A stretch of 64,000 nucleotides of DNA from Lampris incognitus (GCF_029633865.1 NC_079211.1:143375252-143439251), one strand, 5' to 3'; positions 1 through 11,989 are shown, numbered from the stretch's first letter. Numbers and translations: made by a program. The notes: generated by a model not told the origin, from the letters alone.

Positions 1-219
1 GTTATTCCCCCCGGTCCCCCCCCCCCCGAACAGGCACCCCTGACCAACCAGAGGAGGCGCTAGTGCATCGACCAGGACACATACCCACATCTGGCTTCCC
101 ACCTGCAGACACGGCCAATTGTGTCTGTAGGGATGCCCAACCAAGCCGGAGGTAATGCGGGGATTCGAACCGGAGATCCCCGTGTTGGTAGGCAACAGAA
201 TAGACCACCACCCAGATAG
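1..219 (-). repeat. SINE family B copy, cut by the window edge
   Basis: This is the first of five copies of one repeat (others near 7.6, 9.6, 42.8 and 46.9 kb). Read on the minus strand, its head near 200-219 resembles a tRNA and contains a B-box-like GGTTCGAATCC (about 160-171). The rest matches the other copies, including the stretch reading GAGGAGGCGCTAGTGCA on the + strand. The copy lacks its distal part because the window starts inside it. The promoter-like boxes support a tRNA-derived SINE, but the family name is not known to me. Confidence 0.7.
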
Positions 220-224
220 CAAAA

Positions 225-660
225 TTGCTGTGGCCCGGACCCGTCCCACACCCGACCTTCATCTTTCTTTCATCTGGTCGACATACCACATGGAATGATG
301 GCACTTGGGTGGTCCGCTCCTGTTTGCCAGATCTGGGCCAGAACCAAGCCTTAGCAATGTGCCACATATTTGCCAAAGGTGGCCCATATTTGTTTTGTGA
401 TATCTGGGCCATATTCACCATTTACCACACGGGCCACTTCAGGCTCACATCCAGATTACATGTTGCCCAGAGCACCGCATCTTTGCTGAAAAAGGCCCAC
501 ATCTGGTTTGGCATATCTGGGCCATATTTGCTATTATACATGTGGGCCACTTCAGGATCACATCCATTTTGTCAGGGCCAGAAGAAGGCCATCAGTGCCA
601 CATCACTGCCTGAAGTGGCCCACATCCGGATGCTATCTGGGCACGCCACCCGGATGCATG
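225..660. repeat. Diverged internal repeat with TGGCCCACAT-like motifs
   Basis: Related phrases recur several times (variants of GGCCCACATCTGG, ATCTGGGCCATATTTG and GGGCCACTTCAGG), giving an imperfect tandem or inverted organisation. Open frames here contain no recognisable domain. It is probably part of an interspersed fish repeat, but I cannot assign a class. Confidence 0.45.
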
Positions 661-679
661 TATACATATTTATTTGCGT

Positions 680-1650
680 GTACGTATACACTTGAGTGTG
701 GATAAACTGCACATAGATGTAATGACGCTGTAATTTAAGCAGCGCCTCCTTGCATCACGCAGTGTGTAAATCTAAAAGGATCGGGGAAGTTTAGGCAAGT
801 TTTATCAGCTTCCCAGTAAATACATCACTCTGGGTTTTCCGTGAAGCTAGATTGCATGCCCCGGTCCTTGTCGCTAGATAAAAAAAAAAAAAACGCCCCA
901 GTCATCAAGCTCCCATCTGCAACTCTTCGGGGGCCTGTAAGACTTCACAAGAAATGTCCGGTAATTGAAATCAAAAATGGGATTATTACTGTAGAAAATG
1001 GGATTATCGTCAATCTCATTTACCCCTAATCAGTTGTGCGCACGCTATCAGCAAGGCCCCGAGGTGTCGGGCAACACGCGAGAGTCGATAATAAGGAATT
1101 TCCTCGCTGGCTGGTTGCGTATCGGCCGGGCTGCCGGGGGGACTCCATAAGCGGGCGTGCGCAGGTCACCTCGTATAACTTTAGTGAAGGCAAAGAAAAG
1201 GTGCGGGAACGATGACGATCGTAAACGCGAATCACAAATCATAAAAGTTTTAACTCCTTGAAAATGGAAGGTTGGATGAAGCTCGGGGGAGATTAAGTGA
1301 GATTAAAAATGCTTAATACCTGGCAGCTCATCTTTGGGCAGCTTTCCATGAAGCAGTGACATGAAAGGTGACTTTGACACCAGGAGTAAAGCTGTGGATG
1401 GCTCTCTGTCACGTAAGAGGGGGGTTTTTTTTTTTGGTTTTTTTTTTTTGTGGCTGGTTTCAGTGCAGCATCACAGAATAATAGAGCGCTATGCATCCGT
1501 GAACCCTCCAGCAGATTTCCTCATCGCCCCAGTTTGGCTGCAGAATATGGACGCGGGGCTGAAAACGTTATTGGCGATATCGGATGTGAGGACCTGGTTT
1601 TTTTTTTTTTGGGGGGAGGGGGGGGTCCATCCGATATTTTGATCACAACG
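680..1650. other. No gene seen
   Basis: Ordinary-looking intergenic DNA with a poly-A run near 881-893 and T-rich and G-rich runs near 1423-1450 and 1599-1626. No ORF with a recognisable domain, RNA gene or complete repeat was found. Confidence 0.5.
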
Positions 1651-1767
1651 TCCATCCATCCATTATCTACTCCGCTTATCCTGCCTTCAGGGCCGTGGGG
1701 ATGCTGGATCCTATCCCAGCAGCCGTTGGGCGGCAGGCGGGGAGACACCCTGGACAGGCCGCCATGT
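1651..1767 (-). repeat. SINE family A, tail fragment
   Basis: It starts with the CCATCCATCCATTATC tail and runs through CCTATCCCAGCAGCC and GGGAGACACCCTGGACAGG, matching the distal half of the SINE copies at 4188-4550, 15375-15753 and 49320-49695. The tRNA-like head is missing, so the copy is truncated. Confidence 0.8.
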
Positions 1768-1769
1768 GT

Positions 1770-3500
1770 CACGCTAAAATACGTGAAATTCCAAACCGTA
1801 AGCAAAGCAGGAACACGCCGAATGTATTCCCCCCCCCCCCCCATTATGATTGATTGGCTCGGCCGGTGGATTCATAGATCATATTGCCATTGCTATTACA
1901 AAAGGACCCCATTACGGAGCCCATTTGAGTTTCCATACTTCTAAAATAGCGTTTAATAGTGGGACATTCAGAGTATGTGAACCAAGCCATCCCTTATTTA
2001 TGAGTCCCTTACCGTGATTCATGGGATACCTATAGATAATACGGCCTATTCATCACCGTTTCAGTGATCCCAGCGGGCTGGACAATATCCCAAATAAACG
2101 TTTAACCTGTGTTAGCTTTTCATTGAGTTGGAGGCAGTCATTCCACATTCAATTTCCCCCCCCCACCGCAGCAATGTTCCCCTGGATTAAATGGCTTTGT
2201 GCAATGGAGAATATGAGAGACCATTTTTTTTTCTTTTTTTGTGGGAAATATTTTTAGCACGGTGAGAATAAAAGTGTGTATCCACTTACAAAGTGATTTC
2301 AGGGGTAAAAAAAAAAAAAAGAAGAAGAAGAAGAAAAAATCAATAGCTCTCTCCGGTTGCGTTCCTGCCAAGTTGTCGGGGTGCAGGTACAAAGACGGAT
2401 CAAGTTGGGAATCAATCTGAAACGTTACGATTGAAAAGCCCGAAATGTAGGCCGCCAGAACCTGATAGGATCTGAAGATTTGGGTAATGTTGCAAAAAAT
2501 GTGTCACATTAGACTTGGGGGGGGGGGGGGGGGCTTTTTGAGATATAATCAATTTACAGGTTTCCATTGACGTGCCGGAGACCGAAATCAGTCACACCCT
2601 CCACGCGAATACTAAAAACCCCACGACGGCGACCGGGTATTCATTTTCCCTTTATTGCCGCTTGCTTCTCATCAGGGTGTCTCCTTGTAAATTACCATAT
2701 CATCACCGCCGTAATGAGAGAGGCGTCTACTCAGAAATCACAGCTCATTTCCCGTTTAATTATTCATTACGACAACTTCCCACACGCCAGTTGACTGACA
2801 AAAGGTTGAAATTACTGAACATGACCTTTTTGCGGATGAAGTTAAAAAAAGAGACCGCCTGTTGCTCTTGAAAATGTCACAGAAAGCGCGTCTTCGGCGC
2901 CTCTCTGATTGCATTTTGAAACAAAAAAAACAACAAAAAAAAAATAGAAGAAGAAGAAAAAAAAGCCGTTCAATCAAACTCAGAAGAGCTTCTCTCGGTG
3001 GCACTGGGAGGGTTTCCCACCCACCGGGTACTCGGCAAACCGGAATAAATTTCCAACAATTTCTCACACGCCTCATCTTTTTTTCCTATATTTGCTTTGC
3101 TATTTCCGACTCGTCTACCGCCGTTTGGAATCCTTTTTAGACTCCCAACTCTTCCGGGGCGCGAGACGCTCCCTGCCGTACTTCATGCCCCAAAGCTGCA
3201 AGCGGTGCACGAGATTTATCTCTCCTGTGCAAGAGATTTATCTCTCTCGTGGGTCTGGCGGCCCCGATGCCACAGCGGGCGTAGCTCAGGTCTGTGTCGG
3301 GTCTCCACCGCCGCCCACCTAACCAAGTGAGGTCGCGCAAATTAAGCGGGCGCTTACGTGACAAGTACGAATAGCTGTTGGTCTGAGTGGCCATAATTGT
3401 GTTGGTTTGAACCCATTACCTGTCCTTCCCAGGTGAGATCATCAACTCAATGGGCTCGAACTAATGAGCGTAATCCTGAGCCCAGGCCGGCGCCAACTGC
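1770..3500. other. No gene seen; homopolymer-rich intergenic DNA
   Basis: There are runs of C (about 1828-1841), A (about 2307-2320) and G (about 2517-2533), and A-rich tracts near 2930-2962. ORFs here are short and overlap low-complexity tracts, so none is called as a gene. Confidence 0.5.
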
Positions 3501-3507
3501 TCGTACC

Positions 3508-3510
<3 letters not shown>

Positions 3511-3539
<29 letters not shown>
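3511..3539. repeat. (GA)n microsatellite
   Basis: An uninterrupted GA dinucleotide run of about 14 units lies directly upstream of an RTE LINE fragment. Confidence 0.9.
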
Positions 3540-3542
<3 letters not shown>

Positions 3543-3590
3543 CCGACCGCAAGGAGCCGCGCTGATTAACATTCTGGCTTCGTTTCGTGT

Positions 3591-3950
3591 CTTGGAGGTG
3601 GCAGAGCTGAAGACGCTAAGGTTTTTCATCGGGGGTGAGGAAGGAGGACAGGATTAGGAACGAGTATATTAGAGGGACGGCTCAGGTTGGGCGGTTTGGC
3701 TACAAACAAGAGAGGCAAGATTGAGACGGCTTGGACATGTTCGGAGGAGAGGTGCTGGGTATATTGGGAGAAGGACGCTGAATATGGAGCTGCCAGGGAA
3801 GAGGAGAAGAGGAGGTTTATGGATGTGGTGAGGGAGGACATGCAGCAGGTGGCTGGTGTGACAGAGGAGGACGCAGAGGACAGGGAGAGACGGAAACGGA
3901 CGATCCGACGTGGCGACCCCTAACGGGAGCAGCTGGGAATAGAAGCAGGA
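3591..3950 (+). pseudogene. 3' end of an RTE-type LINE
   Basis: The translation contains stretches such as MDVVREDMQQVAGVTEEDAE, which also occur at 14870-14990, 29140-29215 and 45883-46065. The end reads TGGCGACCCCTAACGGGAGC, the conserved 3' terminus of this family in the window. Only the last part of ORF2 and the 3' end are present, as in 5'-truncated non-LTR insertions. Frameshifts separate the pieces. Confidence 0.8.
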
Positions 3951-4187
3951 GTAGTAGTTTCGTTTTGTGTCAGGTAGTAAATGTTAAGAGAAATAACAGA
4001 CTCGATACAACAGACGTTTCTACCTTGTAGCTCCCAAAGTATAAACTCTTTACAAACAAATCAAGGTGTCAAACACACCGGTTGATCAACCAACGACATG
4101 GCAAACAAACCTCTATTGTCAGGCCAAATATTGCACCTTTACAAGACAGCCTGGTAGGTTTCATTCACCAATTCCACATAAGAGTGC

Positions 4188-4550
4188 CATCCATCCATCC
4201 ATCCATTATCCGAACCGCTTATCCTGCTCTCAGGGTCGTGGGGATGCTGGAGCCTATCCCAGCAGTCATTGGGCGGCAGGCGGGGAGACACCCTGGACAG
4301 GCCGCCAGGCCATCACACAGGGCCGTCATACACACACATTCATACCTAGGGGCAATTTAGTACGGCCGATTCACCTGACCTACATGTGTTTGGACTGTGG
4401 GAGGAAACCGGAGCCCCCGGAGGAAACCCACCCAGACACGGGGAGAACACGCAAACTCCACACAGAGGACGACCCGGGACGACTCCCAAGGTTGGACTAC
4501 CCCGGGGCTCGAACCCAGGAGGGCGACCGCACTAACCACCGCGCCGCCAA
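4188..4550 (-). mobile_element. SINE family A, full-length copy with target duplication
   Basis: The copy is flanked by the direct repeat ATAAGAGTGC (4178-4187 and 4551-4560). On the minus strand the tRNA-like head is at the right end, with a B-box-like GGTTCGAGCCC near 4506-4516. The tail at the left is (CCAT)n on the + strand. The body has a CA-rich segment and the GTCTTTGGACTGTGGGAGG-like block shared by all copies. The target duplication and the variable simple-repeat tail support LINE-mediated retroposition. Confidence 0.9.
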
Positions 4551-4689
4551 ATAAGAGTGCTACTTTTAAAATAGGAACACTGAAATGCAGCTTCGGTATC
4601 TGGCGAGGCGTAATTGGCGCCGCCCCGGTTTATCTCGCAATAAGAGTAGGACATAATTTCAACGTTTCTTTTGGGCTTTTACTCAGGCC

Positions 4690-4722
<33 letters not shown>
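4690..4722. repeat. (CA)n microsatellite
   Basis: About 16 uninterrupted CA units. Confidence 0.9.
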
Positions 4723-4726
<4 letters not shown>

Positions 4727-4999
4727 GCCACCGGCTCGAATTTAAACATACGAGTCACAAAAATGCAGGGGAGTCTTTGCGGTTTCATTGAATTATCTCC
4801 CTTCCCGGAAGAAGTCTATCAAGGAGACACTCCAGAGGGGCGAGTCGGCTCGACATCTGCAGTACATCACCCCCGAGCAGCGGCGGCGGCAGCACATGAA
4901 GTGTAGCCGTCCTGTTTTTGAGGCCCCGAGATTAATATTGTGCTTCCGAGGCAATCCTGTTAGCACTGTCTAATTCGACTCGGAGTGGCAGACTCCCAA

Positions 5000-5780
5000 G
5001 ATGGCTCTCGGAGGCCACGTTAAGATTAGACAGCGACGGCGTTTTTCCCAGCAGCCCACTTCGCTTCACTCCTCGCCGCGTTCGGACTGGGGGGACGCTG
5101 GGGAGCCGACGTCCGCAGACCAAATATGAAATCTTTATTTGTGCGGCGCAACAGAAAAGTAAAGCTCAGCCCGGTACAATATACGAATCAAAATCCATTT
5201 GCAGTCACCCCGGGCTTATACGAAGGACCGATATCATGGAAATATACGAGAGAAAATAACGGCGAGCGAGCTCAAGCAGCTCCTATCATCCAATTGTAGT
5301 CAACACTCGGGGGGGACCCCCCCCCCCGAGTCTCACAAGGCTGCTGGAGGCTGTCGGTGTTTGATATTTACCCGTATATTCACATCTGCTCCTCTTGTCT
5401 GTGTGGATATTAGAACTTCTTTTTTTTTGGCGGCGGCTCGTGATCCACTTTTCATTTGCTTTAGCTTTGCCGGCATGTACTTTTGTCGGGCCTTCAAAAG
5501 CCCATTCCCCCGGGGCTGGGGGACGGGGAGGGGGGGGTAACAGAAAGCCTCCCGGATAACCGTCTACCGTATCTTGTATCGCGTGTCCATGGCTCACATT
5601 TACACAAAACGAGAAAAGCTTAGCACAAAGAAAAGAAGAAAGAAAAAAAAAACAGTTGTAAGTCACAATATTGCACAAATTTTTACAGCTATTTTTATTA
5701 TAGGTAGAATAAAGCAGCTAAGAAATTACTTTTTTTTCGCTCCCCTCTCGCTCTCTCGCTCGTCCACTTGCCCGGTATTC
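5000..5780. other. No gene seen
   Basis: Intergenic DNA with C/G homopolymers near 5310-5327 and 5520-5537 and an A run near 5645. No coding domain or recognised repeat was found. Confidence 0.45.
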
Positions 5781-5784
5781 ATCA

Positions 5785-5930
5785 GAGAGTAGAATACATT
5801 AAAGCTAATTGAGCATATTTGCCATTTGGGCTGTATTAATTGAAAAGCCATCACTGCCAGCCATGCACTAAATGACCACATTAACTGTCAGCATTATGTT
5901 TGACACCCCGCTAGATGAAGTGGCGCTCGG
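5785..5930. promoter_or_regulatory. Candidate conserved noncoding element
   Basis: A non-repetitive stretch of balanced composition contains homeodomain-like TTAATTG and ATTAAC motifs and has no frame of use. It sits between simple repeats and a CpG-rich block. Its texture is typical of vertebrate noncoding elements under constraint. That is inference: conservation cannot be measured from one sequence. Confidence 0.3.
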
Positions 5931-6350
5931 GGGAGCCCTCAGCGGGCTTTTAGAAACACGAGACCGGGCCGGGCGGCCGCACCCAGCTCGCGTGGCGGTA
6001 GGTGGTCGGGCCTAAAGTCAAAGGACGAGCCGTCGCTTCCCCCCCGCGTCCTGCAGCCGGTTGCCGCCGGACGGATTCGCCACGTCATTCCGGGGACCGC
6101 CGTCGGCCGGGGTGAAGCGACGCGCGACTTCCCGCGCGCGGGGGGGGGGGGGGGGTCACAGAGCTGCGCGGGAAGCAAAGCAGCTCCTCGGTCTATTTAA
6201 AGAGGCGCGCTCGCCAGCCGTTTCCTTCTATCCGCGCCTCGCTTCGCTTCTCGGCGCGTCTATCGTGTCGCCCCTCCCCCGCCTTGCCAGATATTTTTAC
6301 CCTCGCCGCTCCGCTTCAGCATCTCCGCTCGGTGCAGCGCAGTTAGCTTA
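5930..6350. promoter_or_regulatory. CpG-rich block, possible promoter or CpG island
   Basis: GC content and CpG frequency rise sharply (many CGCG and GCGC runs, a poly-G run near 6140-6154). A TATTTAAAG TATA-like sequence is near 6194. Frames across it are open mainly because of composition and show no domain. It could be an unannotated promoter, a noncoding-RNA start, or an isolated island beside the element at 5785-5930. Confidence 0.35.
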
Positions 6351-7228
6351 AGGGGTAAAATGCTAATTCCTGCCTGCTTTGATACCCGGCGCAGTCGTTC
6401 ACGCGCGAGGCCCCGTGCAACGAGCCGCTTGTATAGATGACAGCGGCGCTTAGTTTGAACACAAAAGGTGCACGCGAGATCCCTCCGGATACGCTCTCAC
6501 CTACGGCTCCGCTTAAGAAATACACGCCGTCACGCTAATAAGCCTGCGTCGTTTGGGGGGCGCGCGGAGGCAAAAGGGGTAAAACGCGGCCAACATTTGT
6601 GCAATTCTGAAAAAGAAACCGGGCCGGATGAGCAACGCAGGTTCGAGCGGGATTTCCTGCGGCATGGATGAACGGGCAGGTTTTCCTTCATGAGGAATCT
6701 CAACGACCTGGTGTCTCGCCACACGCAGTATAGGACAATATGTGACGGGCAATTTGGGGGACAACTGCAAGCTTTTTCCATCAAACCATCGACAAATCAG
6801 AGCGGTGTGTATAGCTTTCATATATCCCTGCTAACGGCGACAAAGGCCGCGATGACACAGCCATCGGCTCGCGATCACATCGTCGTATTTGTCCTTCAGA
6901 TGAAAGTAATCTATTACAATGCTGGGTACGCAACAGGAACTGGGCGTATTTGAACGGATTCTCATGGCGGTTGTGTTATCCTCACAGTGTGGCGTTGCCA
7001 TCCTGCGGACGTGGCTTCTGGTGTGACACACGTCTTTCCTCGACCCCACCTTGAAGACCCTCCTAAAGCTGCCCAAAGTCTCTGGAGCGGGAACGCTTGA
7101 CTTGAACGTGCCCACGGGGGGGGGGGGACGTGGACCTGCACTTACTCCCCCGCGATAATGAACCCTTTACAAGATTTTAATTTCACGTCGCCTTTGTACC
7201 GAGGGCGGTAATATAGAAACGGTTGTTA
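6350..7228. other. No gene seen
   Basis: Single-copy-looking DNA continuing from the CpG-rich block. Short ORFs on both strands show no recognisable domain or splice-bounded coding exon. A G run lies near 7117-7128. Confidence 0.45.
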
Positions 7229-7232
7229 AGAA

Positions 7233-7508
7233 ATGGTAAATGGACTGCACTTACAAAGCACTTTTCTAGTCGACCGACCACTCAAAGCACTTCACAGTGT
7301 GCGCCTCACACTCCCCCCATTCACACACACACACATCCATACACGGATGGCGGAGGCTGCCACGCAAGGCGCCAACCTGCTCAACAGGAGCGGTTAAAGG
7401 TTCAGTGTCTTGCTCAAGGACACTTCGGCACGCTCTCTGGAGGAGCCGGGGATCGAACCAGTGGCCCTCCGATTACCAGTCGACCCGCTCCACCTCCTGA
7501 GCCATGGG
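7233..7508 (-). repeat. SINE family D copy
   Basis: On the minus strand the right end begins with a tRNA-like GGCTCAGGAGGTGGAGC (A-box region) followed by the B-box-like GGTTCGATCCC. The body includes TCCTTGAGCAAGACACTGAA. The left end is a tail related to AAGTGCAGTCCATTTACC, common at the ends of LINE-dependent teleost repeats. It is one of four SINE families in the window and the only copy of this one I found. Confidence 0.75.
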
Positions 7509-7547
7509 GCCCCTCTTCTTGTAAAAGAAAAGTATTTATAGTGTGTG

Positions 7548-7548
<1 letters not shown>

Positions 7549-7581
<33 letters not shown>

Positions 7582-7591
7582 TGTATGTATA
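7549..7591. repeat. (ATGT)n microsatellite
   Basis: A tetranucleotide run of about nine units between a SINE D and a SINE B copy. Confidence 0.9.
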
Positions 7592-7619
7592 TTTTTCTTT
7601 TTTTGGGGGTGGGGATTTC

Positions 7620-8032
7620 CCCCCCCCCAATTGTATCCGTCCAATTACCCCACTCTTCCGAGTTGCTGCTCCACCCCCTCTGCCGATCCAGGGAGGGCTG
7701 GTGACTACCACATGCGTCCTCCGATACATGTGGAGTCACCAGCCGCTTCTTTTCACCTGACAGTGAGGAGTTTCGCCAGGGGGGACGTAGCGCGTGGGAG
7801 GATCACGCTGTTACCCCCCGGTTCCCCCTCCCCGCTGAACAGGAACCCCGACCGACCAGAGGAGGCGCTAGTGCAGCGACCAGGACACACGCCCACATCC
7901 GGCTTCCCACCTGCAGACACGGCAAATTGTGTCTGTAGGGACGCCCGACCAAACCGGAGGTAACGGGGATTCGAACCGGCGATCCCTGTGTTGGTAGGCA
8001 ACAGAATAAACCGCCACGCTACCCGGACGCCC
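7620..8032 (-). repeat. SINE family B copy
   Basis: A nearly complete copy. The minus-strand head at 8032 downwards starts GGGCGTCCGGGTAGCGTGGC, which resembles a tRNA A box, followed by GGTTCGAATCCC (B box) near 7968-7979. The body is shared with 9640-10060 and 42830-43263. A poly-T tract lies immediately to the right. Confidence 0.8.
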
Positions 8033-8639
8033 CCAGGGGTGTTTTTTTTTTTTTTTTAACAAATAATTTAAATTTACTTTCTCAACTAGTCTCCTCCTGT
8101 ATGAAGAGACCTAGCGGTCCTTTTCGGTGATCCTTAGTGTTAATGTTCTTTTAAACAAGAACCAGATTTCTGCTGCATTACCTGACTAATCGGATCCTAC
8201 ACACTGGCAATCACCGTGGTACTGGTGGCAATCTGGCTGGAAATAAAGCAAAGCAGCCTCACAGACACCAGGCCCTAATTTGGTTTTTTCCATCCAGTAT
8301 GGATACAGAATGTGTACGCCACCAAGACCTGCTCAAGCCTTTAGACACAGAGATGCACAGACAATCTCCCGATAGCCAGGAGATTGTAATCTTATTAAAC
8401 CAGGCACTCTGCTCAGACAAATGAAATCATCTGCTCAAACTGGAGGGAAGCCAAGTTTAAATAAATAAATTAAGAAACAGATTCATTTCCACCCCCATTG
8501 GGGATTGCACCTGGATTCCTTCAACAGAGGGAAAGCATAATTGAACCGATATAGACCTCCATGAATTGCACAGATGCGGCATTTGACCGGTTGGTCCTCG
8601 CGTTTTAGACCCTCTGTTATTTGTTATGTTTTGGTTATC

Positions 8640-9545
8640 ATATTCTATAGTTCCTCCATCGCCTCAGGTTCAGAGTCTGGGCGTCATCCGGGACAGCACA
8701 TTATCGTTTGAAGCTCACATCAACAATGTTACTCGGTCTGCCTACTTCCTCCCGCAAAATATTGTCTTCGCCGTCGCTTACACCCAACAGCACCGCCATA
8801 CTCACTCACACCCTGATTACACCCCGTATTGACTACTGCAATTCTATCCTCTTTGGTCTTCCCCCTCAAGTGTCTTCATAAACTTCAACTGGTCCAGAAT
8901 TCAGCTGCCCGTGTCATTACCAGAACTCCTTCCATAGAGCCTAGCACTCCTGTTCTCCAGCAGCTCCACTGGCTCCCCGTTAAATACCGTACTGACTTCA
9001 AGATCCTGCTCCTCACCTTTAAGGCCCTTAATAACCCAGCTCCTTCGTATCTTTCTGAACTCCGTCATATCCACACGCCCTCCCGCACTCTCAGATCCTC
9101 TTCCGCTCTCCAACCCACTACACCATCGGCCCGCTTGACTACCATGGGGACTAGAGCCTTCAGTCGTTCTGCACCCCGCCTATGGAACTCCCTCCCACAA
9201 GACCTTCACAACACTGACTCTCTTTCAACCTTCGAATCCCATCTCAAAACGCGTCTTTTCAAACTGCCACATTCAGTCTGAGCCACGCTTCATTGAGTTT
9301 TGTGCAGATGATGATTTTGTATTTATCTGTTGTGTTAACTTTTTATTGTCTACCCTGCTGTGTTTTGACTTTATGCCGTCTGATACAGTGCTGCTTGTTT
9401 TGTACTGTCTTCTGTAAGGTGTCCTTGAGTGCTCTGAAAGGCGCCCACAAATAACCTGTATTATTGTTATTACTATTATTGTTATTATTATCATCATTAT
9501 TATATTCATACACATTATTGTTTCATCTTTTAATAAACACTGGGA
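8640..9545 (+). pseudogene. L2-type LINE, 3' part of ORF2 and 3' end
   Basis: Two frames (8626-8832 and 8829-9281) carry the end of a reverse transcriptase. The first has [20 protein letters not shown]. The second has KLQLVQNSAARVITRT, LHWLPVKYR, FKALNNPAPSYLSEL and a final SFESHLKTRLF-like motif, which together typify the C-terminus of L2-clade LINEs. The catalytic RT core and endonuclease are absent. A frame change at about 8830 separates the parts. An A/T-rich tail with ATT repeats follows (9460-9500). Confidence 0.85.
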
Positions 9546-9639
9546 CAAGTGGGCAAGATTATTTGACCTAAATAGTGGAATTACAGAACTGTAATTAATT
9601 AATTAGTTAGTTATTTAGCTAATTAATTGCATTTTCCCC

Positions 9640-10060
9640 ATTTTTCTCCCTAATTGTACCCGGCCAATTACCCCACTTTTCCGAGCCGTCCCGGTCGCTG
9701 CACCACCCCCGATCCGCGGAGGGCTGCAGACTACCACATGCCTCCTCCGATACATGTGGAGTCGCCAGCCGCTTCTTTTCACCTGACAGGGAGGAGTTTC
9801 ACCAGGGGGACGTAAGGCGTGGGAGGATCACGCTATTCCCTCCCGATTTCCCCCTCCCTCCTGAACAGGCGCCCTGACCGACCAGAGGAGGCGCTAGTGC
9901 AGCGACCAGGACACACACCCACATCCGGCTTCCCACCCACAGACACGGCCAACTGCGTCTGTAGGGACGCCCGACTGAGCCGGAGGGAACACGGGGATTC
10001 GAACTGCAGATCCCTGTGTTGGTAGGCAACGGAATAGACTGCTACGCTACCCGGGCGCCC
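9640..10060 (-). repeat. SINE family B copy
   Basis: Collinear with 7620-8032, including the tRNA-like head at the right end (CTACGCTACCCGGGCGCCC on the + strand) and a B-box region near 9996-10006. Orientation is the same as all other B copies in the window. Confidence 0.8.
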
Positions 10061-10339
10061 AGATTCAACTCTTTTTAATGAGTTGAGTACAAATCCCCCC
10101 TCATTTGCTTTGTGTAGCCTGCTGTGAAGCGCGCAAGACATGATCTGAAAAATGGCTTTCATGCTTAGAGACTGACCAGTCATAAAGTTCCCGAGCAACA
10201 ACCGCAAAAAGAGAAACAAATCGACTGCAGGAAGTTGGGTCGGTCCGCCAAACTCACAAACACACACATATGCACACACACGCATGCACACACATGCATG
10301 CACATACACACATGATGAAAGATGGGGTACCTAGCGATG

Positions 10340-11760
10340 TCAGAAAGAGTTAATTAGCTTGGGCGTCAAGGTGTTGGCCAACTTTCATGGAGCTCTAGGA
10401 GCCAAAGCTTCTTTAAGTGGCGATGGATGACGCCGTTTGATGGCTTTGTTAGCCAGGTGTTTCGTTCCAAGGTCGCCGTCTTATTTCCTCTTGAATAATT
10501 GCGTAAAGTCCAGACAAAAGTCTCGGCACATCTGAATTCATTAGGCTTGGCAAGGCTCTTCTCCCGCCTGCCCGCTAACGTCGCTCCATCGAAATTGCTC
10601 AAAAGGGCCCGTAAGTCAGCGAAAGCCTCTTGATGGCCGGAGTATTTATCCAGATTTGGGATACAAATCTAATTTATTATCTCCTTTATTGAAGCTGAAC
10701 AAACTGTAAAGTAAACACCCTGACAATGACATGATCAAAAAGACGACGTAATAAAAGAAGAGTGCTTCTATTGTTTGGGCGAGGCCGCCTCCCTCTTATT
10801 TCTCCTTTCCATACGGCTGAGATCACCAATATGTGGGAAGGGTGACAGGCCGCGATGTTTGGGCATTTCTTGATTAAATTTGGAAAGAATACCGAGGCCA
10901 CATTTATTTGTCCCTACATGTCAACTGCATGTGTGAGGGAGTATAAGTGTGTGCATGTGCACGTTTCCAATGACCGCCGTTCTCCCTTAAAATAGCCAAC
11001 TTCCTCTCCTATGTAGGCTGAGATGAATGAACGCAATTTTAATTTGAGAAAAGGGAGAATGTTTTGGCAAATATTTCATTATCCTGGCCCCCGAAGAAAT
11101 TATACGATGAATTAAAAACAGGCATTGAAAGGAAGGCTTCGCTGACACTGTGTGAATTCCCATTAGCGGCCCAGAAAATGAAAGATCTTCCATCAAAGCG
11201 TGAGATGACAGCGCTGTATCAGTCACTCCTGGCAGCTGCATGTGGCGTTTCCTCCGCGAGCCCGGGATTAACACTTATCTTTACTTCTACGACATAATAC
11301 CGAGCTTCCTCTCTCTATGTAACGTGATTAGGTAGTGTGCCCGTGGAAGAACGATTTTCAACAATGTGGAAGAAAAGACACCCTTTGTAGTCGCACATTC
11401 CACCGATGGAGCTGATTCCTCTAATTTGAGAAGTAGGGTTTCATTGTCAGTACTGTGAGCGGCCCTTTTGTCACTGGTAATCTGTTGTCTTGTTTTGTCC
11501 TGCAAACCACAACTTCATCAAATGTGCAGTAATGATCCCAGGGGTATTACATTTTAATGGCATTATTACAGCCGGCTACCACAATTAGTTTATCGGCAGA
11601 ATGGAGAGAGAATTTCCACTGGCTCAGCTCCATTAAATCACAGTCCCAGGGACGCTGGCGGAGAAGAATAAAACCCTGTACCAGAAATCTCTAACCCGCA
11701 ACTGTGTTTGGAATCATAAATAAATGCTTACAAGATGTGATTATTGTGTGTAATTTACCT
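10340..11760. promoter_or_regulatory. Low-repeat stretch with conserved-noncoding texture
   Basis: About 1.4 kb lacks recognisable repeats apart from short A/T tracts. It contains many AATTA, TTAAT, ATTTGCAT-like and GACAGG-type words. No frame shows a domain. Within a window this repeat-dense, such a repeat-poor block could mean that insertions are not tolerated. This is inference; no conservation data are available. Confidence 0.25.
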
Positions 11761-11989
11761 GGGGAGCCCGCCGAGCCCCGGCTGTGAAGAGGGCTGCAAG
11801 GTACCGACTAGATAAACGGCAGGCTTTGGAAATGCAATCCTCGGTGATAGAGGCGGGTTAGTCTCTTTACTACTTAGGAGCTGTGAGAGGCGCTCAGGCT
11901 GCTTGGTGCATCTCAGCTGAATTGCGTCCCCGTGAAAGCAAGGCCGCGTCCTGATTCCTGCAAGAGAAAGATGTTCTCGGATCAACATT

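Noticed and set aside
225..695. 156-codon + strand ORF as a gene
   Set aside because: It covers diverged internal repeats and the peptide shows repetitive phrases without a domain.
4500..4550. Possible tRNA gene
   Set aside because: A- and B-box-like sequences are present, but they form SINE heads. No full cloverleaf is evident, and the copies carry SINE tails and target duplications.
4066..4554. ORFs of 92-169 codons over the SINE at 4188-4550
   Set aside because: The same peptides recur wherever this SINE occurs, so they are repeat translations rather than genes.
7223..7963. 246-codon + strand ORF
   Set aside because: It spans SINE D, an (ATGT)n tract and SINE B. The frame is open by chance through repeats.
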